In this document: in pieces, positions 45,994 through 59,618 of the stretch | Position numbering within the stretch: the first letter of the stretch is position 1 | Layout of the letters: each line of letters starts with the position of its first letter | Assembly: GCA_963070105.1 (NCBI GenBank) | Contig: OY718805.1 | Span: forward strand, 3,716,001-3,780,000 | Direction of reading: 5' to 3' | From: Litomosoides sigmodontis | Taxonomy: Eukaryota; Nematoda; Chromadorea; Rhabditida; Onchocercidae | Length of the DNA: 64,000 nucleotides | Program-made: the position numbers and the translations under genes | Notes under the pieces: generated by a model | The model's input: the letters and a program-made list of their open reading frames with translations, nothing else | Databases searched by the model: none | Told to the model about the DNA's origin: nothing

Positions 45994-46062
45994 TGCGTGT
46001 GTGCGTGTGCGTGTGCGTGTGCGTGCGTGCGTGTGAGTGTGTGTATGTGTGGGTGTGTATCG
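45994..46062. repeat. (TGCG)n/(TG)n alternating purine-pyrimidine tract
   Basis: GTGTGCG units merge into TGTGTATGTGTGGGTGTGTA. The tract ends about 30 bases before the ATG of the small plus-strand gene and is prone to Z-DNA formation. Confidence 0.97.
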
Positions 46063-46089
46063 GTGCAAATATATTACTCTAAAAAAAAA

Positions 46090-46779
46090 ATGCTTCGATC
46101 ATCATCGTTGCTCACTGATCACCCCCCACCAATCAACTCTGTGCTAGCAGCAGCACGAAGAAAGCTGCTATTGTTCCGCAGAAAGTAAGTAACATCACTC
46201 GTCCTCCTCTCCTTCATCTCATTCATTCAATTGAAAATGATTTTTTAAAATGAAAAAAAAATACTACAACAACAAGAGAATTGAGAGGAACAAAGAAAAA
46301 AAGAAGAAAGAACGAATAAAACAGCTAATGTGTTGTGTTTGTGCTATTTTTAGCACTGAAATATCTGTAATTCTTCCTCCATCGATCGTTCGTAGCTCAT
46401 GAAATGCTGCAGCATATTATTATCATTTCCATCCTTGAATTTATCAATCTAACTTTAGTGAGAGATACAGTCTTATCTTCCGCTATCAGCAAATCTAGTC
46501 CTAATTAAGCTACAATAATCAAGCTGAACGTATCGTGCAAGCGGATTTTCAGCATTCTCCATCGCACTACTACATGGGTTCTTTTGATCTTATGAAATCA
46601 TCTTATACATTGTTAAATTTCAAAAAAGATGTTCATTGCAGTGAATTTGTATTTAGTTAAATTTTAATAGATTATTACTATTTACCCTTTTCGAAAATTT
46701 TCATCAAATTTTTAACGCAATGCAACAAAATCTACTCCTTCCATCTATCTATGCATCGTGTGTGTCTGTGTGTGTATGT

Positions 46780-46819
<40 letters not shown>

Positions 46820-47287
46820 TATGTATGTGAATAAACTCATGCCAGCTGTTCCACCTCAACTTTTCTCATTTCAACAAAATTACACTGTTTCTTTCGAAAG
46901 AATTTGCTACCTGCAAGAGAGTGGATGATATATCGCTCGAACATTGAAGGGTAATAGAAAATGGGGCATTTTTAATATCTAAAAATGCCAAAAATCACCA
47001 TTGAAGGCTTTCTAGTTTGCTAATTTATTTGTCTACAACGTTGAAATTCATAAACTTACTTTAATGAAAAAAAATTTGTTTCTTAACATTTTGTTTTGTT
47101 GTCTCTTTTAGACTCTGACTTCAACTTTCTGACTTCTTTTCTGATTAACTTAAACACCTAAACTCCTTTTCTCCTCCGCTACAGGATTTACAACAATGTA
47201 CTCTTCCCGATTCCAGTTGATTTGTTCCACTCGTTACCCTATATTGAAGTAGCTAAGCCACCGTCCCGCATAGTTTTCAATTTTTAA
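46090..47287 (+). CDS. Possible small gene, 65 aa, two exons
   Basis: Exon 46090-46184 starts with ATG after a poly(A) run and ends at GTAAGTAAC, a near-consensus donor. Exon 47185-47287 follows the acceptor CCGCTACAG and ends at TAA, in matching phase. The protein begins MLRSSSLLTDHPPPINS, has a basic helix (AAARRKLLLFRRKIYNN) and ends VAKPPSRIVFNF. I recognise no family. It has no signal peptide and no full membrane segment; the basic patch could bind membrane, RNA or import factors. It lies alone on the plus strand between troponin T and sgt-1 with a TG tract before it and another in its intron. It could be the last two exons of a longer gene whose 5' exons I missed. Confidence 0.4.
46758..46818. 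repeat. (TG)n microsatellite
   Basis: TGTGTGTCTGTGTGTATGTGGG followed by about 15 TG units. It lies in the intron of the possible small gene. Confidence 0.97.
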
Positions 47288-47340
47288 ACCAAAATTTTAC
47301 ATTATAAATTAATTCAGATTGAGTTTCTGCCATAGCAGTT

Positions 47341-47414
47341 CATAAGTATTTTCTCAGTATCTCATTACTTTCAATAATCCAATTAATCTGATCAGATATG
47401 AGAAAATACTTATG
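47341..47414. repeat. 16-bp perfect inverted repeat
   Basis: CATAAGTATTTTCTCA at 47341-47356 is repeated in reverse complement at 47399-47414, with a 42-base loop. It starts 54 bases past the small gene's stop codon, so it could be a 3' UTR stem-loop. Confidence 0.9.
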
Positions 47415-48730
47415 CGAAAAAAACTTCGATGTCCAATGACTTCGAAGTTGTAGTTAACAAAATTTCAGAATTTCAATTATCACAACATATTGTGGTAGGC
47501 ATAACAGAGCTAAAATATTCCACTCGTTCTAATTTTTAACCGAGCTCTCATTTGCACTATTCTAGAAATGCTTATTTAACCCATGATTTATGAATTAAAG
47601 ACTTTAACAATTTTTAGTCAATGTCAACAATGGTAAGAGCTAACAGAAAGTACTTGAACCTCCATACATAAATATTTGGAAAAAGCATATTTCCTTTAGA
47701 ATTTTTGAATGCCTCAACTAACTCCTTCGTCTACGTCGCTAAAAATTGTAAAGTCACATTTTTAACGGGAAAGGAATAACATTGCTTTTTTCACGCTTTT
47801 GTTCGGTAAAACAAATCCTGGGAAGTCTCGGGATTCTAACTTATGTCCTTGTTCATCTAAATCACATGTGGTGAACAAAATTTGTCCCATTACCTCCCAG
47901 TAAAATTTCAAAACTTCAAGCAAGATTCCAACGAACCGTAATCCAAAAGTCTGCTTTCGGATATTTGATGACTTATAACATCATTGCTGCAAGTATAACT
48001 TCCCACAAATTTTTGGACAAATTTCATTTTGGGGGAAATGAATAAGAATAAAGCAGTTAATATATCTGACATTTCGCATTATCTAATTTCAATGCATGCA
48101 AACTGAAGTTTCAAAGTAGGACTGTATTCGACAAAGGAAGAAGGAAATATTCGGCAGTTAATAGCTTTTTATTCCCTGTGAACTTCTACTCATACCGCAT
48201 AACTCATGAAGTGTTTTGTCTAATGCTGTAGCACTTGATGGCTGACAAATGCAACGTACATTTCATGCAACAATAATTCGTACTTTTTTGATGAGTACTT
48301 TATTTTTCTCCAGAAGAAAAACATTAACTGCAAAAATTCATATTATTAAAGAGATATGGAACTTAGTTAAAGGACACCGAGCTGATGTACATCTTCCATC
48401 CTTCGTTAACGATTTTCAAAAAGGTGAAAATTTACCAACTGAAATAAGATAACGTTGCTCAAACGTTTTCATGGCCTAAAAAACCCACGGTTGAAAACAT
48501 TCAAAACCCTTGTAGCATCGGATACAAAAAATATACTAGCTTTATTCTGTTCTGCCGAACAAAACATCATATTACTTGTAGTTTCCAGCAACAATCGCAC
48601 AGCTCACTATATATAAAGGAAAAAGCTATTAATCAGAAAAAGAACATGTAACCAACAATCATATAATATGTGGTCGCCGAAACATAAATATCGACAAGCC
48701 TGCACAGTAAATCATGATTACTTCAACGGA
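47415..48730. other. Intergenic region, no gene seen
   Basis: AT-rich spacer downstream of both the small plus-strand gene and sgt-1. TTTATT at 48541-48546 gives a minus-strand AATAAA about 185 bases past the sgt-1 stop. The open frame at 48249-48452 has no support. Confidence 0.45.
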
Positions 48731-50911
48731 TTATTGCGGAGGCTGTGTACCATTTTCATGCGGCCCATTCCTATCGCTGTCATTGCCAGGACCTCCTGGA
48801 TAATAATTTTGCGTTAACCTGATATTAAAAACAATACTTGTGCACCTAAGTACATAAGAAGTGTTAATATCCAAGACACAAGTACACAAGTAGATAAGAA
48901 ATGTTGCCTAATCTCATAGTTATCCCTACAGTTATAAGCAAGCTACAGTGACGGTTCACAGCAGCCCACTTATTAAATAAATGTAAACAGCAAAATACCT
49001 TGTCCCTGGAACTGTTGTCGCAGCTGTTCAACCAAATCAGGATTAGCAGCCTGCATTTGTTGCGCTAACTGAAAGTGAGTAAAATAGAGAAGCACAACCC
49101 AATGTCCCGCAAAAATCACATCCCAAAACGAATCAAAAACGCCCATTTGGTTTGATCAATCCTTGTTACTAGATTTTACTACTAATTTATTTCCACTCAA
49201 TATATAAGAAACAACCTGCTGGCCTGCTTCAATAAGATTCGAAACGCCAGCATTTGCTCCACTACCAAGAATACCAGTCATCATTTGCGACATCATGTTC
49301 TGGATATTCGGATCAGACATCAACTGTCTGGCCATGTTCATCATCGCTGGATTGTTCAGCAGTGCAGACATGTCAGGCATCTGGGAACCAAATAACTGAA
49401 ACAAGAGACTTTAGAATTCGATATCAAAGAAGTGAACATTCGACAAAGAACGACAAATCTACCCCAGGTCCTTGTCCCTGCCTGAATGAATCTTCCAGCT
49501 CTTTCAGCTTATCCTCAGCAATTTTCAAATTGTTTTTGTAGCTTTCTTGGTCGGGATCCAGTTCTAGTGCCTTTTTATATGCTTCCACAGCTTGCTCGTA
49601 ACGATTCTGGCAAGACAGCGCCAACCTAAATGATTTCTTGTTACCGAACTTCTACTTTATGTTCAAGTACTTATGGAACAATGCTAAATCTTACCCCATT
49701 CGTCCGTAAGCTTTACTATATTTTGGATCTAAGGCCAGCGCAGCACGACAATCTTGTATTGCCAGATCATATTGTTCTAGCCGACAGTAAGCTGCTGCTC
49801 TGAAACATATTACCAAATTTTTAAGACAGAAGCACACTTTGATTAGGAAATTTACAAAAAATTTGAGAGCTGTTAATCCATAACATGTTTTCTATAATCT
49901 ACACTTTGAAAAGTGTCAAGAAGTTCTAATATTATAATCTTTCTAACAATTACATTAACTTCAACTAGGTCATTAATAAATTATCTATTTATTAAGGTGA
50001 ATTCCAGTAATGCTTTTAGAATTACCGATTGCAAAAGTAAGCTGGGTCCTTGTTCAGCTTGATAGCTTCATTATATTTTAACACAGCATCCTCAAATTGC
50101 GAAGACTTCATCAGCGCGTTTCCTTCTTCTTTTAAATTATTCGCTATTTTAATTTCATCCGCAGTTGGCTTTGGAAAGTCGCCAACTCCCTAAAAATTAA
50201 TATCACAATTTTTTTGAAAATGTTATGTCTGATTCCTAACAGCGAGGGTCGTATATATGTACTCAGAACATATTTTAAATGTATGCATAAAAAGATCGTA
50301 TGTAGTCGATGATTCTTTTTTTTATCAGAATTGATTTAAAAACAAAGCATACAGCAGGAAGACCCTCAGCTTCAACGAAGATATCCAGAAGAGGTTTCGA
50401 TGATTGAAACAAGTAGCTGGAGTCGGTTATATCGAATGCCGTTTCAAGGCACTGAATAGCCACTGCAAAAGTTTTTTCCTATAAAATTTAATTAGGAAGA
50501 ACATGCAGATGTTCATAACCATTAACTTCGCCAAGTTGGTAATAACTTGCGAGACATACCGGACGAATGGCAGTGAAGAAATTAATTAAGTACGACAAGA
50601 CGATCATCAAAGTAGCAACCTCAAAATCACGGAAATGAGATTTAGAGTGACCAAAGCAGACAGTTGTTGTGAAACAAAACCCCTGCCTACTTTGATCATG
50701 CTAACGATTGCATCACTAAAACCATCTGTGACAAAATATAACAATAACAACCTTCAATCCCTTCAACCTGGTCAGCTGTACACTGTTCGCGCGAAATACG
50801 TTGACGCAAGAATTGGATGAATGAAACAACAAGATTCTTTTCATCACTGATCTCTTGTTTCTTGTTGCTAGATTCTGGATTACACGATGCTGCACTAGCT
50901 GTCTCATTCAT
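48731..50911 (-). CDS. sgt-1: SGT-1, small glutamine-rich TPR co-chaperone
   Basis: Eight exons give 338 aa, close to the roughly 337 aa of its C. elegans counterpart: 50911-50752, 50462-50353, 50189-50026, 49799-49695, 49625-49463, 49395-49216, 49068-48999, 48795-48731. The N-terminal dimerisation domain contains [14 protein letters not shown] and [12 protein letters not shown]. Three TPR units follow from about residue 98 ([60 protein letters not shown]). The tail is Met/Gln-rich ([40 protein letters not shown]). The family hands tail-anchored proteins to the GET/TRC pathway and binds Hsp70/Hsp90 through the TPRs. The donor at the end of exon 7 leads to the acceptor at 48796 rather than the nearer CAG near 48827, which would give an immediate stop. 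Confidence 0.96.
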
Positions 50912-52657
50912 TCTTGGAACTTTGCTCTCTTACAACTCTGTAATCCCCAAAATCTGGAAACATTTCATATGGCCTTATTCTTGCAGATTTTAAACAACGT
51001 CCACTAAAGTCTAGAAAGCACATGCCCGATAACGTAGTTGCTGATTTGTAAATTATTGCCCTAAAAGTGAGCGCTAAGTCAATAACATTGCTTAAAAGAT
51101 TTCAAAGATCATACTTGATCAAACCATGTTCGGAAAAATCAATCAAAGGAGAGAGGAAATGAGAAACATGAGAAACGGAGAGGAATGAGTTAGCACCACC
51201 ATCCATCAAGGACAACGTTACAGATAACTTGAAAATTTTTTCACTTCATAACCTAAAATTGAACACACACACACACACATACACACGTGTACACCCACAC
51301 GTAATCACCACGAGCAACCCACCAACCAACTCTCAGAACTTGTACGAATGGTGAACACACCAATGAAACTGGTACATCCCGACCATGCACAGTGGGATGA
51401 AAAATGGAGCAATTCCAAATGAAGTGATTTAAATAAATTCCGGTAAGTAACATCTGGAAGGATTATTCTCCATCACTAGAAGACTTCTATTTCTGAAATG
51501 AGAACAACCACTATTCATTCAATTATCGGATCACAGTACTTGCAAATCACTCCCTTTCATAAGCATGTCCACCTATTTCAATAGTGTGCTCACCGGAGGC
51601 AGCATACATTTAATAATGTTGTATTTAAGTAAAGTTACTATATTAATTTACTATACTTCTTACTCTCATCCTTTCTAACAAATTAAAGTATTGGTTTTTT
51701 TCGTACTAAAATGATTTTAAGAGGAAGAAGGCACAACTTCAACAAACAGGAAATTCAACTGCACCATAGATATAGGCCATGATGCTTTGTAGATTTGTTA
51801 GAAATGCTTTACGTAAAACACCACAAGTGACTTGCCATACTGAAAAAATGAACTTGAAATGCAAAAAAAATTCCATTTTAACATTAATCATAAACACTCC
51901 ACAACTCACAGCGATAAGAATTTCTGGACTCTGCTTCAGTACTTTCACTGCACTTTGTTTACAGCTTCAGCAGCAATATTGTCTAAATGAAATGATTTTT
52001 TATGCAGTCATTTCAATGTCTATGAACAACGATGACTTCACAGTAAGACAGTAACCTACATTCATTAGTGTACATCAAATAAAAAAAAACAATGAGATTA
52101 ATTACTGCACAAACAAGGAAAAAGAAATGACAAAAAACTTGACACATATACAAGACACGTATACAATACCTTTAAATAAGTAATCACATCACAAAATTGC
52201 CGAAGCGCCTACTATAATTTGCAGATAGTTATCAGACTACCGACCTCTCAGATTTTCCCAACCGAAATACTCAATTTCTGAAATGTAAGTGCTACAGTAA
52301 TGCAAAATATAATCCGTTATTGAACCGGATTCAATGAACTCCCTCAATTTTTGCGTCTAACATTATACGCGAGCTTGTTCGCACATGATGTCTTTGCGAA
52401 ATGATTCGTTGTTTACAGTGTTAAGGTGGATGGGTTGCTTCTTTGCACTCAATGAATAATGCACAGCACTGGTTATTATGCTAGCACTCCACAGTTACAT
52501 TCAAAGATGCAACTACAAATGAAGTTTCTAGCTCCTCTGAAGAATTTAATCGACGAATCATTTGAATCTTCTTACCCCGAAATTTCTCCCACAGAACTGG
52601 AAGCTTGATTTAATCCTACGCTTAAACCCTCTAAAATTAAGGTTTTATACGACAATA
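50912..52657. other. Spacer between sgt-1 and efr-3
   Basis: About 1.7 kb on the sgt-1 promoter side, also the 3' flank of efr-3. It contains a (CA)n run at 51263-51284 and AT-rich sequence. On the minus strand, TTTCCAG near 50950 could be an sgt-1 trans-splice site. No further gene seen. Confidence 0.45.
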
Positions 52658-55600
52658 TTAAAATACGAAAGATTCAGGTAATTTAAGTTCGAAAATATTT
52701 TTCGGTTTATTGTAAGACCCGCATTCATTCATACGGCTTGCATCATCACTTCGCTGAAGCAATCGCTTCACAGTTCGTGATAAGTCAACTTCTTCACGCT
52801 CCTGATTCATTTCTTCCACAAGTTTATTGAAGTCCTGGGTACGGAACTTATCTAGAATTTTTTGCGCTCGGTTCTGAAAAGAAATCGCATCAAAATTAAA
52901 CCTGAGCAAAATATAGGCCATGAATTTGTCACTGCTTATACACATCTTCCATCAATTATATTAGTACTGTCGATTTTCTTAAATCACAAAACTTCGTTGT
53001 CACGAAGCTGTTGATATTATTGTATATAATACTGTGACATTGTCACGCTTCAAAAAAAAATCCTCAAAAAATGTAAAGGAACAAATGAGTGGTATACCTG
53101 TTCTTTTTTTTCTTCTTCATTCGTATCAATTAGCATATTCGCCTTTTTACGCAGTTCATGAACAGTCGTTGGGGGGGTATCCAATTCTGCAGCAGTACCA
53201 ATATTAAGAAACTAATTTCTGTGAACAAATGGAAAAATGTAAAGAAACGAATGAAAACATGCGAACGATAAAAAACTAGGACTTCAAATGTGTCTTTGTT
53301 ATAGTTGGTAGATTAACAAAAGATCACGGAGAAAAGAGAAAACTCGCTTATATCATTCTTTCGTTAAGGTTGTTAATCAACTTTTTACACAAGGAAATAA
53401 ACTAAAAGCTAATATCTTCCCCTGCAGATGAAAATTATTACTTTCTCGTGTTGATGAAAAGAGTGTATTTTTACGCGAAGCTTGTGTAGATTCAGAAGGA
53501 CTCCAATCAATGCTTATGTCAATCGAGATTGCATTTTCGTCAATTCCACTGGTATCTGTGCCATCAACATTATTCATTTGTTCAGTTTCTCGGAATAACA
53601 AGTCCCTATCTAATACCATGTCACCCGATGCTGTTGATGTCATTGCTGCGTCCTTCGAAACGAATGCTACCGTCAGGTTCTTCACATCTTTACCAGTAGC
53701 CTAAAATAATTCGAACAAAAAAAATTAGCAATAATGTAGTAATTTCAAACCTTTGAAAAAAATATAAGAAACAAAAAACCAAATCATTCACCTTTAGCAT
53801 TTCACTGACATCGTCGACATCGAAAAGAATTGCTGCATTTTCTTCAATAAGAAGTGTTGTTTGTCCTTCATCGTCATCACATGCCAGAGGCGCCTTCTTG
53901 GGACTCCTTCTATCAGATTGTAATTCCGTTAAAAGGTTCAGTAATGGATGGGCTCGTAAAGCACGTTGTTTCACAATCTAAATCAAATAATTTCTTCTAT
54001 TATTTTTTGAACTTTTATTTTAAAACTTATATCAATCATGATGAGAAATAGATGCTTCAAGATTTGTTCTATAGTTGTGCAGAAGATATACAGAAGGAAA
54101 CTTTTATTCAAAAAATTCACTAATTCATAAATTTTTTCTCAGCCTTAAAATCTGCAATAGTTTTGTTTTACGCAAATATCAACCATGACCTAAATTTTCC
54201 AGAGATCTGATGCAAATTCATCGCAATACAAATTACCTGCTGAACATGATGACAGAGAGATGGTATGGCCATCAGCTGACTGCTAAAGTTAAGATATTTT
54301 GCCACTAAATTATGGATAGCTGCACGCTTCGCATCACTAAAACGCAAGGACGATTCCAATGCCATTGATTGTAGCGCAAATGACAAACGGAATAACTGTA
54401 TTAACATCTAAAATGCAAAACAAAAATCACTTCTCGATCGCATATTCCGTTAAGTATAATAAACAGTCATCTATTTACCTATGAAATTGTCCGCACTTAA
54501 AGTGTCCGTGAAGCAACCAAACAAATGTGATTTTCTGATTTGCATTTTGTTTTAACAAAATGAAAAATCAGGAAAAAGCACTTCAGCCAAGCAAAAAATC
54601 GATAAGTCCTATGCAATAAAGTAAGCCAATAACGAATACAAAACTTACTTCATCGAAACCAACTTCAATACATAGCAAAGCCATCGTGCAAAGGATCGAA
54701 TCCATATGTTCGCTTTGCGTCTCATCTTCAGGCACCATCAAAACACATCTGTAAGCTTTCCAGTTATAAAAAGTTTTCGAATTCTTCTTCGAAACCTAAT
54801 ATTCACAATCTCCCAACACAGCCTACATATACACTTACCTATGAAGAGCATTGAGTAAATGTGGTGCATAATTTCGCATGATCATTTCATCCGACCGACT
54901 ACATTTCTCAAAGGTTAACTGCAAATCGGTAACATCGTTGACGTAAGGTAAGTGCCGTAATACCGACAAATTATCGTGCCTGTAAATAGCTGCTACAACT
55001 AATATCTTTTTCAAGATGAAATGTTGACGAACTGGAGAATTTGAAAAATTGCCAAAAAATAATTCATATGCAAATGAAGCAATTCTACAGCAAAGGTTTG
55101 AAAGCATAAAAGCTGAAAACATGAAAATGTCCAGAGTCCAATTTTGCGTTCAACACTTGCAAAAGGTGGAGAAACTATATTAGATGAAGTAAACTATTTA
55201 ATATGCAAAGCATAAAAACATTAAAAATAAAATATAAACCTGTCAAGCAAAGTATGAAAAATATATTGCGTGTCCAAACGAACTATAGGATCACTAGTTA
55301 AAGCTAATCGCAACAGTGTATTTGGAAAATTATTACCAAATATCGTTGACATAAAGCCTGTTCGGTATTTTTTCGCCACCTAAAAATTAAACTTTACTAA
55401 GTCAATAATACTAAATTTTAAAGTGACAAAAGTTATTGGATAAGTTAAAAACATAAAAATTTGAAAGGTGAGGTGATAGAGATATTATGATATTTAAAAA
55501 TGAAACACATACTTTTAAGAGTGTTTTTACAAGTATATGTTGCAGAAAAGTATCACTCGGTTTCAGTGATTTACTATCCTTTCCAAGATTTGGTATGTTA

Positions 55601-58600
55601 GCGGATATAAAAAGCATTATTTCCACCTAAAAATTGCAAATAAGGTATTGTGTATGTACAAAATTTTGCAACATTGACAATCCAGATTTAATTCATCGTT
55701 CCAATGAAAAAGATTATTTGTAATCTAATTCTACACATCTGTAAATGAATACATCTTGAATATTTAAAGAAATAAAAATATTGACACCGTTGGTAATTAA
55801 TGAACAATTACTAAAATAAATCCAATTCTGGAAAGTACCATGTGTAAGTCATCACATCAGTCATCTTTCTACAGGTCACAAAAGCAATAGACTAAATTAC
55901 TTTTTGGTAGTCGGGTAATGCGTATGCATAGTCACCCATAGCATTAATTAACGATTCCTGGTATATTTTCTCCTGGTCAATCGACGGGCACTCCTCGCTT
56001 TGTTGAAATTCAACGGACCGACGTAAATGCTTCAGTAAAGAATTGAATATACCTGAATGATATTTATAACAACTAAAAAATGACAAATTACATAATTTCG
56101 AAAATTTCCCTCCTTTGTGACTGACTGTTTTACCCTTTATATTTCGTTGTCATTTTGTCAGTAATACACAACTTAATTGGTAACATATGCAAATCGCGAT
56201 ATATAAAAACTTCGATTAACAGGTATCAATTTTTTTATAAGAAAAATTATTGACAAGTTAGAGATCATTACCTTCTAATTATTAAGTGATGTAGAGTATT
56301 TATTTCCAACCTGTATTTAGTACGAACTTAATATCTGAACAAATATGAATAGAAATGTTAATATATTTGCTTTGAAAGGACAATGAAATATAAAAGCTAG
56401 AACATTCTACCATTTCCCATTTTTTCAAATTTCTTTCAATGTAAACGAGAAGCCATTTTATTAAAATTTTTTTGAGAAGCCATTTTCGTTTGAGCTTTGA
56501 AAGTAAAAATTTGTAGCAGATAAAAATATTTTAAATGTTAGGTTATCAACTTAAAAACTGTTTTTGTCATTAGACCAACCTATTAAAGATGGTCCGATAC
56601 TGGTACCGGCAATAGAAACAATGCTTGATAAAACCGTTGCAATGCCAATGCGTACAGATGCATTCGAATTTGACATATTGTCCAAATGAGTTATTAAAGC
56701 CTAAAAATATCAAATTTATGCTAAATTAAAAGTTAATTGAGAACAAGCAGATATTAACATATTTATATTCAAAAAACATCAAACATGCATCTGAAGTCAA
56801 CGACTAGTAATAAAAATCGATTAATAATGAAAATTTTTAGCAATAAAATTTAGTAATAAATTAGTAATAAAAAAAAGTAAAAAAAAGTAATAAAAAAAGT
56901 GCCTAGTAAAAGAAATTTTTAAGAGAAAAATTACCTGGATAACAAAACTCGGGTCTTTGACACTGTACATAATAGCACGGAATGTGTAAACGGCGAATAT
57001 AGGTGGAGGTTCCCACTTCGTATGTAAATCACAGTGTTTCAAAACTGGATCCAAAACAGAAATCAAACCGAAAGGTGCTTTTGCCATCAGTTCTCTGCAG
57101 GATTTTGAACAAATGATTTAGAAATGAAATTCTTCCTTAACTTTCATAACATGCATGCAATGTTTTCAATAATAATCACTTCGATTTAATGATTTACAAG
57201 TTACAACTTGACGGCTACGTGCTACTAACAACGTAATTTTTTCCGACAATATAATCATTATGGTCAAATGAACACATATGCGTTATTACATATAAATTAT
57301 GGAATTAGCAAAAACACTTAAAAGTATTGAATTGTGAATGAAATATGATCTAAGTGAATAAGCAAACATACCTTATAAACTGATCAGCAAGTATTCTTGG
57401 GTTTTCCGCCACACCGTCCCTCGCATAAGGTTGGTCAATTACTGAGAAAAGATTATTTCTTTTTTCCTTCGATTCATCTGAAATATTAAAACGAATAAAC
57501 AACACATGCTTTTCCAGAAATCATTAACAAAATACCCTTCATCAACCAAACAATTCAAATCACTGTTGCGTAAAAGTTAAAAAAAGAAGGAAAAAAGCTA
57601 GCATAAAATTATATAAAAATATTTACCAGAATCTTCCTCTTGAAGATTAAAAAGAATAGAAGGGATAATTTTATCCATATATTGTTTTTCCCATATACTG
57701 GTTTGAAGTGGATCTGTTGTTGATTTCCACATAACGCCTACAACAAGGAAGTTAAAGAATGTCAGAAAATTCTCAAAACTTTGTTTAACTGACCTTCACT
57801 CACTTTAAAATAAAATTGTCGAAATCTGAATTAAATTAAACTACCTCTTAAGCCACGTAAACCTGCATATCGTGCATCTTTTGAAATTTCACTGTTACTA
57901 GCATGGCACATTGATGCAAACTTAGAAATGAAGAAGTCATACTCTCGATGGTAAGCGGGAGTATTTTCTTCGATGTTGGCAAAGTTTACGAACGACTCTG
58001 TAGCTATTTTCTGGAAAAGTTAAGAACTGTTCAACTGTTTTTGTAAAAAGCTCAGAAGTTAATTTAAAGTTCAATAATGAGTTCTAAAATACCTCTAAAA
58101 TAAAGAAATTGCTGATAAAAGTATCCTGCAAATAGGTGAATAGACAATCAGTACCATGAATTAAAACTTCATAACATATATTATTAAGGGAAATAAAAAA
58201 TTTAACCTCCATTTGGAAATGATTTGTCTCCAACAATTTCTGCAACATTTTAAGAAAATGTTCAATAAATCTATTTAAACTCGACAAATCGTGGCAACTT
58301 TGCAACAACTGATCCATCGCCTCTACGGAAATCTAAATTCAACACTTCATTAGCAACGAAGCTTTTCTCTTTAAAATTTCAACTTACCCAAAAAAATTGG
58401 GAGTCAGAAACTGCGCTTAATTTAATTCAAAAATCCAACTGCTAAAACATTTTCAACAATTTTCTTAGCACTTAACCATTGTTTATTGCGGTGGACAAAT
58501 TGAAACAGCAGAAGCTGGCATGGTTCATTGCCGCCAAATTTATTCAAAAATAGTTATTTCTAGAAGTATTAATGATGTTCACCTTCTTCTTCAGGGAGTG

Positions 58601-59049
58601 GAAACACCGTAATAGTTTTTGCATACTGAAATTGATATACCTTAACTAGATTGTATCTTTGGTGATACAAATCTCTGGCCAATCTCGACACGATATATTC
58701 ACCAATTCTATCCAACTTTTCTGGTCGTGATATAGCATAAAACGTCAACTTTTGCATATTCGAATTGATCAACCCTTCAGTTAAGGACCTAGAAAGTAAA
58801 GTTTTTAGAGGAATAAATCGAAAAATAATGCACAATGAAATCATTGAAGCTCACATTTGTTCAAAATCGGCAGCAACATGTAAATTGTCCAATCGAGCAA
58901 TTCACAAGTAGACAGGGAATATGATAACTTTATTGTAATGTTTGAGCACACTTCATAGCTTAAATAAATAATCACCTCGGGTAAATAGCATCGACGAGTC
59001 GTTGATATCGTGGTTTGCATGGGGCACAACAACATATAAAGGAATGCAT
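52658..59049 (-). CDS. efr-3: EFR3 homologue, PI4-kinase plasma-membrane anchor
   Basis: Nineteen exons give 870 aa (human EFR3A is about 821): 59049-58976, 58788-58641, 58332-58207, 58125-58093, 58010-57845, 57737-57627, 57477-57372, 57094-56935, 56700-56580, 56052-55901, 55626-55513, 55379-55240, 54979-54839, 54748-54649, 54407-54237, 53977-53792, 53700-53442, 53186-53098, 52873-52658. The N-terminus MHSFICCCAPCKPRYQRLV matches the cysteine cluster and KPRYxRLVDxI motif of the family; such cysteines are palmitoylated. Then come NMQKLTFYAISRPEKLDRIG, ESFVNFANIEENTPAYHREY and alpha-solenoid repeats to the C-terminal FELKLPESFVF, like the vertebrate xxMKFPxxCVY end. EFR3 recruits TTC7/FAM126 and PI4KIIIalpha to make PI4P at the plasma membrane. 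The 53442/53186 junction was chosen by phase. Divergent neighbour: RICTOR gene. Confidence 0.95.
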
Positions 59050-59618
59050 CAATGTAAATTCACAATAATTGCGCAGAAATTGTAAAAAGCCTAAAATCAG
59101 TAATTTGTAGTAAATTTCTCTGAAATGAGATGCATACGATACTCTGTCGCATTAATCTGCCTCATTAAGATTACAATTATCTGATAACGAACCATTCTCA
59201 TTAAAAAAATGAACCGAAGGAAAAGTTGAAGACAACTGCAACATATCTTTCATGAACAGAAATAGTCATAAATGCTCAAAAAGAAGACTTTTATTTCCAC
59301 GTATACATATTTGTTGAAATAATTACGACGGAAGCAAAAGTACATTAGCTCAATCAGACGGAAAATACCGAAAGTTCAAAAGGCGAAAAGTAACTTTTGC
59401 ACGTAGTAAAATAGCTATCACAACAATACGTCCAACTCTTACCTTGCAGTCTTTCGTCTTTTTCACATTCCACACAAACAATGAATCACTAATTCTACGT
59501 TCCAATTCTCCAATTTTGCTACTCTCTGAATTTCTCCACCGCATCTTCTTATCACTTAAGCAACAATACGATACGGTCAAGCTACTGCACCATAAGGTCA
59601 CGTTAGCCACTCACTTAC

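Noticed and set aside
45610..46188. Open frames containing long His-Thr or Cys-Ala/Val runs
   Set aside because: They are translations of TG/CA microsatellites. Only the ATG at 46090, past the repeat, has splice support.
59350..59560. Minus-strand open frame containing ELERRISDSLFVWNVKK as another efr-3 exon
   Set aside because: It has fair splice sites but is out of phase with the following efr-3 exon and leads to an early stop. It may be untranslated leader.
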